From Microbacterium helvum (GTDB lineage Bacteria; Actinomycetota; Actinomycetes; Actinomycetales; Microbacteriaceae): a stretch of 64,000 nucleotides of DNA. The stretch is taken from assembly GCF_014779795.1 (NCBI RefSeq), contig NZ_JACXZS010000006.1, forward strand, positions 167,690 through 231,689, given 5' to 3'. The notes beneath the pieces are model-generated. The model did no database searches and was not told the origin of the DNA. It worked only from the letters and a program-made list of their open reading frames with translations. Both the position numbers and the translations under genes were made by a program. Shown in pieces: positions 24,383 through 31,280 of this stretch. How positions within the stretch are numbered: the first letter of the stretch is position 1; each line of letters starts with the position of its first letter.

Positions 24383-25936
24383 TCAGAAGGGGGCATCACC
24401 GGCGTAGCGCACCGAGAGCAGCCGGGTGAACACCGATGAGGGCACGAACTGGACTGTCGCGGGCGGTTTGTCGAGGTAGTGGCGGCGGGTGGGGCTGGTC
24501 CACTCGAGTACTCCGCTGCCGCGTTGGCGGACGCGCCACGCGGAGGCGTGCTTGAGGGTGTGGTGTCGGGGACAGAAGTGAGCCAGGTTTCCGTCCTCGG
24601 TGCGGCCGCCTTTCGCGTGGTCGTGCGTATGGTCGATGTCGCAGCGGATCGGCGAACGCGTGCAGCCCGGGAAGCGGCACCGTTCATCGCGTGCTCGAAG
24701 AAATCTCTGAAGGTGCGCGGTCGGGCGGTACCGGTCCACTGCGAGCGGCAGCCCCGAGTACGGGTGGTACATCACCCGGTCCCATCCGGGCGCGTCCGCC
24801 GCGAGCCTGCGCGCGGTCTCCGCGTCGATGGGACCGTGCCCGGCGAGCAGGGCGGGCTCGTCGCCCACGCGGGCGGCGGTGAGCACGGGGATCGTGATCT
24901 GCACCTGTGCGCGGATCGCGGCGAGCGTGTCGCCGTCGCCGTGCGCGGCCGGCGCGCCGGTGAGCACGAGGTCGGCGAACAGGTCGGCCCGCAGCTCATC
25001 GAGCGATCGCTGCTCCCCGCACGGCCCGGTCGACAGATCAGGCCGTGGGATGCCGGAACCGGCCGAACCGTCAGCAACGTCGTCAGCAGCAGCTGCGCGG
25101 TCAGCAGCGGCAGCGTCGCCGCCCCCGGCAGCACCGTCAGCGGCAGCCCTTTCGGCCGCGGCCCCGGCTCCGGCGCCGGCCCCGGTCCCGGCTCCGGCTC
25201 CGGCTCCGGTCCCGGGCTCACCCTTCGCCGCGGCATCCACCGGTTCTTGCTCCGCGGTAGCGTCGCGCTGGGCGGCCTGCTCGATCTGCGCCATCTGCGT
25301 CAGCCGATCGAAGATCGCGTACGCAAGCACAGCGGGCAGGTCGGCGAGCAGCCGCGCCATGCCATCCCCCAGATCGACCACGCGGACCCTGCGCTCCCCC
25401 GCAGCACGCTGCTGCAGTTCGGCCGCCATCTCGGGGTCGATACGCGCCGCCACCACGCGGGCGATCGCCCGCAGCCGCGGCGGTGTCTCGAACACGGCCG
25501 CCTCAAGCAGGATCCGCTCATACTCGGCGCGGACCGCATCGTCGAGCAACCCCGTCCCACACTCCACGATCGCCGCCGCATGCGCCTGATCGATCCGCCC
25601 CTCAGCGAACGCCCGATGCGTCTCAGCGAACCCGCCGACCAGACGACTGGAGGCCGACATCCGCGCCTGCACCGACCGGTCGCTCAGCCGCATCGCGGCA
25701 CCCAGCTCGCTCGACACCTCCCGCAACGCCAGATCATGCACGACACTGCGCCCCATCACACGCCGTTCGCCTTCGCGGGCACGCACGATATCGGCGGCAT
25801 CCGCCAGCAGCCGAGCCTCTTCCGCCTGCAACCGTGCGATCCGCTCGCGCGTCGCCTGCACCCCCGAGACCACACGCTCCAGCGCACCCCAGGTGCTCCC
25901 GCCGGTGCCGATCTGGTGCCCCACCCTGTCTCCCAT
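24383..25936 (-). CDS. DUF222/HNH-endonuclease protein (13E12 family)
   Basis: A 517-residue protein with an N-terminal DUF222 region (ERIARLQAEEARLLADAAD, then RAFAEGRIDQAHAAAIVE) and a C-terminal HNH nuclease (CRFPGCTRSPIRCDIDHTHD..GG.T..NLAHFCPRHHTLKH at about 418-460). The cysteines and histidines of the nuclease are all present. Between the two lies about 60 residues of low complexity (runs of GAGA, AAAERAAADGAAGGG). These proteins occur in many copies in actinobacterial genomes. The ATG at 25936 is preferred to the TTG at 25951. Confidence 0.88.
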   Translation of the reverse strand: MGDRVGHQIGTGGSTWGALERVVSGVQATRERIARLQAEEARLLADAADIVRAREGERRVMGRSVVHDLALREVSSELGAAMRLSDRSVQARMSASSRLVGGFAETHRAFAEGRIDQAHAAAIVECGTGLLDDAVRAEYERILLEAAVFETPPRLRAIARVVAARIDPEMAAELQQRAAGERRVRVVDLGDGMARLLADLPAVLAYAIFDRLTQMAQIEQAAQRDATAEQEPVDAAAKGEPGTGAGAGAGTGAGAGAGAAAERAAADGAAGGGDAAAADRAAAADDVADGSAGSGIPRPDLSTGPCGEQRSLDELRADLFADLVLTGAPAAHGDGDTLAAIRAQVQITIPVLTAARVGDEPALLAGHGPIDAETARRLAADAPGWDRVMYHPYSGLPLAVDRYRPTAHLQRFLRARDERCRFPGCTRSPIRCDIDHTHDHAKGGRTEDGNLAHFCPRHHTLKHASAWRVRQRGSGVLEWTSPTRRHYLDKPPATVQFVPSSVFTRLLSVRYAGDAPF

Positions 25937-26081
25937 CGAAACGCGCGTCAACGCGACGAAGGATCAAACGAAACGTGGGCACGAGTTCGATCTCACCCCA
26001 GCATAGAACACAACTACGACACTGGCAAGGAAGATCTCGGCTGGTCTTGCCGTTGATCCCCCGAGCCGCCAGGCTCACGAT

Positions 26082-26804
26082 ATGAGGATCGCCGGAGTCC
26101 TGCCGCCCGATGCCCCGAACCCGATGGACGGGCTGCGCGACCGCGTCCACGCGCTGCCGTTCCCGGTGATGGGTCTGGTCGCGCAGCCCTCGATCGAGGA
26201 CTTCGGCGGGTTCGGCCTCGCCGAGGGTGGCGGCCCGGGCGGAACCTCGAGCATCACCGTCAGCGTGACCTACATGCTGTGGCGCAACCCCGACGACCGC
26301 GACGACCCGGTCAACCTCGCCGAGCTCGACGACGCCACGCGGGCCGCACTCGACATGATTCCGCCCTGGCCCCGCCCGGCCTGGCTGATCGAGTCCGCTC
26401 AGCGACTGCGGTACCCGCACCTCATCGAGGTGGTGCGGACCACGTGGGACCGCGACGCCTCCGAGTACACGACGCTCGCCCATCACCTCGTGGACCACGT
26501 CAACCACATCCTGATGAACTGCTTCCGCGAAGAGCTCGGCCTGCCCAGCGGACCGCCGCCCCCAGGCTACGACCCGTTCGGAGGCGACTGGCGGGCCACC
26601 CCCTCCGCTGTCAACCCGACGGTCACGCTCGTCGTCGACGGCGCCGAGCTGACAGCATCCGAGATCGACACCGACCCCTTCGTCTACGCGATCGGCGCCC
26701 GCCTCGCGCCCGACCGCATCGCGACCGTGGTCATCCCGCGCCACGATCTGCCGTACGTCCGCCTCGCGCTGGCCACCGTCGTCGCGCCGCCCGCGTCGGG
26801 CTGA
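26082..26804 (+). CDS. Conserved hypothetical protein
   Basis: A 240-residue protein without signal peptide or membrane span. Visible points are a proline-rich middle (LPSGPPPPGYDPFGGDW) and a helical segment YTTLAHHLVDHVNHILMNCFREE with several His. It has the base composition of its neighbours. No family recognised. It is divergent from the HNH gene across 145 bases and convergent with the DrrAB operon. Confidence 0.7.
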   Translation: MRIAGVLPPDAPNPMDGLRDRVHALPFPVMGLVAQPSIEDFGGFGLAEGGGPGGTSSITVSVTYMLWRNPDDRDDPVNLAELDDATRAALDMIPPWPRPAWLIESAQRLRYPHLIEVVRTTWDRDASEYTTLAHHLVDHVNHILMNCFREELGLPSGPPPPGYDPFGGDWRATPSAVNPTVTLVVDGAELTASEIDTDPFVYAIGARLAPDRIATVVIPRHDLPYVRLALATVVAPPASG

Positions 26805-26839
26805 GTCGCCGTTCGTCCAGCGGGAGGACGGATGCCGGC

Positions 26840-26860
26840 GGCCCCTGCCATCGCGGGGCC
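26840..26860 (+). terminator. Hairpin after the hypothetical gene
   Basis: GGCCCC at 26840-26845 pairs with GGGGCC at 26855-26860, 35 bases after the stop of the plus-strand gene. The arms are short and there is no U-run, so this is a weak candidate. Confidence 0.35.
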
Positions 26861-26942
26861 CCGCGTTCTCGGGCAAGGCGTCAGACCTTCTCGCCGACGT
26901 GCCGGCCGCTCAACCGCCCCGCGCGCGACCTCATGCGCACGC

Positions 26943-26982
26943 CGAAGGGCCGAGCTCGATCGGAATCGACCTCGGCCCTTCG
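26943..26982 (-). terminator. Terminator hairpin after the DrrAB operon
   Basis: Perfect 12-base arms CGAAGGGCCGAG (26943-26954) and CTCGGCCCTTCG (26971-26982) lie 27 bases beyond the permease stop, between converging genes. Confidence 0.65.
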
Positions 26983-27008
26983 CACGTGCCGCGCGTGGCG
27001 GCATCCAC

Positions 27009-27830
27009 TCACGCCTTGCGCATGTACGCGCGCACCGTGAGCGGCGCGAACACCGCGACGATGACGGCCGCGCCCAGCAGGGCGACGAACGCGTCGCCGG
27101 TCACCACGCCGTCGTTCACGATGGAGCGCACCGCCGTCACCAGATGCGAGACCGGGTTGATGTTCACGAACCACTGCAGCCAGTCGGGCATGGTGTCGGC
27201 GGGCACGAAGGCGTTCGAGAGGAACGTCAGCGGGAACAGGATCAGCATCGAGATGCCCTGCACGCTCGACGCCGTGCGTGCGATGACGCCGAAGAACGCG
27301 AAGATCCAGCTCATCGCCCACGAGCACGCGATCACCAGCAGGCCGGCCACGACCACGCCGCCGAACCCGCCGCCCGGACGGTAGCCCATGAGGAAGCCCA
27401 TCGCGAACGTGATGGTCGTGGCGATCGTGTAGCGCAGCGTGTCGGCCAGGAGCGCTCCCGACAGCGGTGCGATGCGCGCGATCGGCAGCGAGCGGAAGCG
27501 GTCGAACACGCCCTTGTCCATGTCTTCGCGCAGCTGCGTGCCGGTGACCACCGAGGTCGTGATGACGGTCTGCACGAGGATGCCGGGGATGATGATCGGC
27601 AGGTAGCTCGCGACATCGCCCGCGATCGCACCGCCGAAGATGTACGTGAACATCAGCGTGAAGATGATCGGCTGGACGGTCACGTCGACGAGCTGCTCGG
27701 GCGTGCGACGGATCTTGAGGATGCCGCGCCAGGCCATGGTGAGGGTGTTCTGCACCGTGAGCGACAAGCTCGTGCGGTTGGACAGCTGCCGGTCGGCGAC
27801 CGGCGTGATGGGGGTCGCGACAGCGGTCAT
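27009..27830 (-). CDS. ABC-2-type permease, DrrB-like
   Basis: A 273-residue membrane protein with six helices and the ABC-2 loop (TTSVVTGTQLREDMDKGVFDRFRSLP). The late LTFLSNAFVPADTMPDWLQWFVNINPVSHLV is typical of daunorubicin-resistance-type permeases. The ATG at 27830 overlaps the ATPase stop (ATGA). Exports a drug or lipid; substrate unknown. Confidence 0.88.
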   Translation of the reverse strand: MTAVATPITPVADRQLSNRTSLSLTVQNTLTMAWRGILKIRRTPEQLVDVTVQPIIFTLMFTYIFGGAIAGDVASYLPIIIPGILVQTVITTSVVTGTQLREDMDKGVFDRFRSLPIARIAPLSGALLADTLRYTIATTITFAMGFLMGYRPGGGFGGVVVAGLLVIACSWAMSWIFAFFGVIARTASSVQGISMLILFPLTFLSNAFVPADTMPDWLQWFVNINPVSHLVTAVRSIVNDGVVTGDAFVALLGAAVIVAVFAPLTVRAYMRKA

Positions 27831-28843
27831 GCGCGGACTCCTTCCAGTTCGTCGGCCGTCGCGTGGGCGGCCTCGTCGTCTTCGGGAACGCCCTTGCCGG
27901 TCAGGGCGAGGAACACCTCGTCGAGAGTCGGCTGCTGGACGCTCAGCTCTTCGAGGTGCAGGTCGGCCGCACGGAACGCGACCAGCAGGTCGGCCACCCG
28001 GTCGGGATCGCTCATCGGGACGGTGAGGCGCGCAGCCTCGGGCGAGACGATCGCGGTGACGCCCAGCACTCGGGCGATCTCGCGCTGCGCCTCGACGATG
28101 TCGGAGCCCGCGCGCAGCCGCAGCAGCAGCGACGCCTGGCCGACCGACGCCTTGAGCTCGAGGGCGGTGCCCTCGGCGACGACGGTGCCGCGGTCGATGA
28201 CGGCGATGCGGTCGGCGAGCTGGTCGGCCTCGTCGAGGTACTGGGTCGTCAGCACGACCGTCGAGCCGGTCGCGACGAGTCTGCGGATGGTGTTCCACAT
28301 CTGCCCTCGCGTGCGGGGGTCGAGGCCCGTCGTCGGCTCGTCGAGGAAGATGAGCGGAGGCTGGGCGATGAGGGATGCCGCGAGGTCGAGGCGACGGCGC
28401 ATGCCGCCCGAGAACTTCGCGAGCGGCCGAGTGGCGGCCTCGGTGAGCGAGAACTCCTCGAGCAGCTCAGCCGCCTTGCGCTTCGCGTCGGTGCGCGAGA
28501 GGCCCAGCAGACGGGCGAAGATGACGAGGTTCTCGGTAGCGGACAGCGTCTCATCGACGGACGCGAACTGTCCGGTGAGGCCGATCAGCTGGCGCACGAT
28601 CTGCGGTTCGCGCGCGACGTCGTAGCCGAAGATCTCGGCCCGGCCGGCGTCGGGACGCAGCAGCGTCGACAGCATGCTGATGGTGGTGGTCTTGCCCGCG
28701 CCGTTGGGCCCGAGCACGCCGTAGACGGTGCCGGCCTCGACGGTCAGATCGACGCCGTCGACCGCGCGATTGCTGCCGAAGGTCTTCACGAGCCCCTCGG
28801 CGCGGACCGCGGGGGTGCGGGATGCGGAACTGGTGTTGGTCAT
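27827..28843 (-). CDS. ABC transporter ATPase, DrrA-like
   Basis: A 338-residue ATPase. Walker A GPNGAGKTT, signature FSGGMRRRLDLAASL, Walker B LIFLDEPTTGLDPRTR, and the DrrA-type C-terminal domain ending in LSVQQPTLDEVFLALTGK are all present. The ATG at 28843 was chosen over an upstream in-frame codon at 28876, which would fall in the repeat array. Operon with the permease. Confidence 0.9.
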   Translation of the reverse strand: MTNTSSASRTPAVRAEGLVKTFGSNRAVDGVDLTVEAGTVYGVLGPNGAGKTTTISMLSTLLRPDAGRAEIFGYDVAREPQIVRQLIGLTGQFASVDETLSATENLVIFARLLGLSRTDAKRKAAELLEEFSLTEAATRPLAKFSGGMRRRLDLAASLIAQPPLIFLDEPTTGLDPRTRGQMWNTIRRLVATGSTVVLTTQYLDEADQLADRIAVIDRGTVVAEGTALELKASVGQASLLLRLRAGSDIVEAQREIARVLGVTAIVSPEAARLTVPMSDPDRVADLLVAFRAADLHLEELSVQQPTLDEVFLALTGKGVPEDDEAAHATADELEGVRA

Positions 28844-28867
28844 GGCATCCACAGTGCTCCGGGGTCG

Positions 28868-28927
28868 CTGTCGCACCGCTGTCGCGGCGTCACGGTCGCT
28901 GTCGACGCACTGTCACGGCCCTGTCAG
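28868..28927 (-). promoter_or_regulatory. Direct-repeat operator array upstream of DrrAB
   Basis: CTGTC occurs at 28868, 28879, 28899, 28910 and 28921, with spacings of 11, 20, 11 and 11 bases; the usual longer form is CTGTCRC. On the operon strand this reads as repeated GACAG. The array starts 25 bases before the ATPase start, where the promoter should lie. Direct heptads at 11-base spacing are characteristic of SARP binding sites. Confidence 0.6.
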
Positions 28928-29054
28928 CATGCCGCGGACCCGAAACCCACGACGTGCACCGATTCGAGGCCGCCCCACCCGAGGCCGCCGCTCACGGGCG
29001 AGGACGCGTCGACGCTCGACGGGACTTCGCCGATGCGAGCTACGCGTGGGACGG

Positions 29055-29261
29055 CTACGCGGTGTCGCCCGCTTCCGCCATCGTGGCGGCAGGCACGCCG
29101 TCATCTGCGAACCCATACGCAGCACGCAGAGCTTGCGGAATCCGCAACTCCGCCGCGGCGGCCGCCTCCGTCACATACCCGCCGACTTGGTCGTAGCCGC
29201 GCTCCCGCACGACCTGAGACATCCCGGCATGAAGCAGCTTCTGCAGAACGACTCGAGTCAC
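29055..29261 (-). CDS. Small protein at the end of the toxin-immunity cassette row
   Basis: 68 residues from a GTG at 29261 that overlaps the stop of the upstream gene (GTGA). Mostly helical, Ala-rich (TEAAAAAELRIPQALRAAYGF), without membrane span. No family recognised. Its position suggests a cassette remnant or part of an immunity unit. Confidence 0.5.
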   Translation of the reverse strand: MTRVVLQKLLHAGMSQVVRERGYDQVGGYVTEAAAAAELRIPQALRAAYGFADDGVPAATMAEAGDTA

Positions 29262-29692
29262 GATCGCGCCATCGGGAACATCGTCTCGGTCACCGTGACG
29301 TCCTCGACTTCAGATGGATCCACGAGCGCAGTCCACCCGTCGTTCTGGCTGCCGGTCAGCCCCGCAGCGATCGCCTCAGCCGGCAGAATGCCCTCATAGC
29401 GGATGACGGCCGACCCCCGCCGCAAGCCGCGCCGCACGATCGATTCCACAGCCACACGAACTCCATTCCATCGTCCGAACACCTCCCGCCGATACACCGC
29501 ATCGAACACGGACTTCGGCAGCATCACCCACGGATCGCCCGGATCGGAACCCATCTCCAGTGCGTCGGGGAACCGCTCGAGCGTGGGTTCCCCGTCGACG
29601 TCCACGCGCACCCAGGTGTCGCCCCCGGAACGGTAGCGAAGCCTGCCTCCCCGATACTCCAGGAACGTCGCGAAGGTCTGAATCTCGGTCAT
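29258..29692 (-). CDS. Candidate immunity protein
   Basis: A 144-residue soluble protein. Its ATG at 29692 overlaps the stop codon of a toxin-tip remnant, as expected for the immunity partner of that remnant. The second half (GRWNGVRV..., VIRYEGILPAEAIAAGL, W..LVDPSEVEDV) follows the same pattern as the last part of the protein at 29932 (GTWRGLAF..., AVYLGRDADEAERAGL, Y.LSAPFADFEDV), so the two look related. Function is inferred from context only. Confidence 0.6.
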   Translation of the reverse strand: MTEIQTFATFLEYRGGRLRYRSGGDTWVRVDVDGEPTLERFPDALEMGSDPGDPWVMLPKSVFDAVYRREVFGRWNGVRVAVESIVRRGLRRGSAVIRYEGILPAEAIAAGLTGSQNDGWTALVDPSEVEDVTVTETMFPMARS

Positions 29693-29856
29693 CAATTGCC
29701 CTGTGGAAACCACTCGTTATTGCGAAGCACTGCATAGAGCCGCTGGGTGCCGTCATCGAGCACTTCCCATACCTCGGCGCCCTCGCGCATCGCGACTCTG
29801 GACGCACGGTACTCGGGGAGGATGTCGTCTGCTGCGCAGTCTGCGCATCCATCACC
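29692..29856 (-). pseudogene. Decayed copy of the toxin C-terminal tip
   Basis: This stretch is open for 54 codons after an in-frame TGA at 29857-29859 and has no proper start. Its translation ends ILPEYRASRV, then GAEVWEVLDDGTQRLYAVL and NNEWFPQGN. It aligns with the last 45 residues of the full toxin (LIPEYHLASP, NAEVWKITPTGEEVLVAV, RGRWVGL) and with the orphan copy at 29932. Only the tip is left. Confidence 0.7.
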
Positions 29857-29931
29857 TCAGCCAAGATTGGTCACCATCGATCCGATCCGTGCACGTCCCC
29901 CAACGGGCAGGCGTCGTCTGTCTGCCTCAGT

Positions 29932-30789
29932 TCAGACTGCGAGGAGCTGGCGTGCGACGACGTCTTCGAAGTCCGCGAACGGTGCGGACAGCTCGTACAC
30001 GCCCGCATCGGTCTTCTCCAGCCCAGCACGCTCTGCCTCGTCGGCATCGCGACCGAGATACACCGCACGCGCGGTCATCGTGTCGCCCTCGAGATACCGC
30101 CGGACGATCTGGAAGGCCAGACCCCGCCACGTCCCGGTGACCACGAGCGCATGGAGATCAGCCACGTCGCTCGGCTCGACGACGCCGGCCCACACTCCCC
30201 GCTCGGTCTGCCGCAACGCATCCCATGGGCTCTCAGACGCGACCACGACCCGTCCATTCGGGAGAGCATCGGCCAATACCTGCTGTCCATTCCACGTCGC
30301 GAACACCCCGACGACGTCGGAGGAACCGATCCGGCCCGCAGGCCGAGGCAACCATCCGGACGCGACGTGGTCATAGTGCGCCAGAACTTCCTCGCGCCCA
30401 TCCGCATGCACCCGCCACAACTCCGACCCGGCCGGCACCCGACACGGATCCAGCCACCACAACGGGACCGGATCGGTCGTCGCGGGAGTCGCCGCGAACC
30501 CCGTGCCCGTGAACGGCGGGCGATCGACGAACCCGTTCACCGGGTCCAACTCACGGCCCACGGCAGGCACCAGACGCAGATACGGGGTCGCCGGGAACCG
30601 CAACACGTCGATGAACGGCGCGTCTCGTCGCAACGGCGAGCCCGGGAACCCGACACCCATCGCATCGAACAGTTCTCCCGCAGTACGCGCCCACGCCACA
30701 TCCGCCGCCCGCACCACGAAGCCGACAAGCAGGTCATCATCGAACTGCGCCCAGCTGCGCTCTCGCGCCGGCAGCACGATCTTCTGCAT
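29932..30789 (-). CDS. Orphan toxin-tip domain fused to a candidate immunity domain
   Basis: 285 residues from the ATG at 30789, two bases after the upstream stop; a GTG at 30822 is an alternative. Residues 1-140 align along their length with residues 717-887 of the toxin at 31265: both begin MQK(I/V)V, both have GFVxRxAD at positions 23-30, a RF strand, a GTGF/GNGF turn, then ELWRV/EVWKI and EEVL. There is no delivery domain or signal. Residues 150-285 form a second domain resembling the candidate immunity protein at 29258. This looks like a displaced C-terminal toxin module whose stop was lost. Confidence 0.7.
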   Translation of the reverse strand: MQKIVLPARERSWAQFDDDLLVGFVVRAADVAWARTAGELFDAMGVGFPGSPLRRDAPFIDVLRFPATPYLRLVPAVGRELDPVNGFVDRPPFTGTGFAATPATTDPVPLWWLDPCRVPAGSELWRVHADGREEVLAHYDHVASGWLPRPAGRIGSSDVVGVFATWNGQQVLADALPNGRVVVASESPWDALRQTERGVWAGVVEPSDVADLHALVVTGTWRGLAFQIVRRYLEGDTMTARAVYLGRDADEAERAGLEKTDAGVYELSAPFADFEDVVARQLLAV

Positions 30790-30791
30790 GA

Positions 30792-31280
30792 TCACGACCA
30801 CGACGCCGTCCCCGTCCGCCACTGCACGACTTCTTCATAACTCGGCAGATCACACAAACGCCGACGCAGCAACACGCCACCGTTGCTCGCGCGATCATCG
30901 AAACGGACCGCATCCGGGAACCGCGCCGCCACCTCACGCTCACCCCGGCCCCAGTACCACAACTCCAACCAGCGATCACACCGCGACGACGACACCGCCT
31001 CCCGCACCGGCGTGCCGTCCTCCGTCACGATCAACCCGCCCGAGAACACCACGTCCTCCACCACCACCCGCGTCGCGACGTACTCACTCGCCACCACATC
31101 CGCCGGCGTCAACGTGATCTCGCCACCGCGGCTGTCGTCCACAGCGAAAGACGGCCACCCCAGATACGATTCCGGATCGTCAGGGCGGTGAGGCGAGGAA
31201 TGCCACCCGAACCGGCTAAGCACCCACCAGCCCTCGTTGCGCACCATCACCGCAGGCGACAGCGTCACAGTCCGACCCAC
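30792..31280 (-). CDS. Candidate immunity protein for the secreted toxin
   Basis: A 162-residue soluble protein whose start lies 16 bases inside the end of the toxin gene, so the two are co-translated. It is rich in Trp and acidic residues (GWWVLSRFGW, DRWLELWYWGRGERE). No family recognised and no clear similarity to the other candidate immunity proteins. Position right behind a polymorphic toxin is the basis for the call. Confidence 0.6.
   Translation of the reverse strand: MGRTVTLSPAVMVRNEGWWVLSRFGWHSSPHRPDDPESYLGWPSFAVDDSRGGEITLTPADVVASEYVATRVVVEDVVFSGGLIVTEDGTPVREAVSSSRCDRWLELWYWGRGEREVAARFPDAVRFDDRASNGGVLLRRRLCDLPSYEEVVQWRTGTASWS

Noticed and set aside
24383..25936. Mobile intron or homing nuclease
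   Set aside because: DUF222/HNH proteins are multi-copy stand-alone genes in actinobacteria and no intron or target split is visible.
29394..29864. A 156-residue frame over the toxin-tip remnant
   Set aside because: Its translation is low-complexity and unlike any neighbour, whereas the other frame aligns with the toxin tip.
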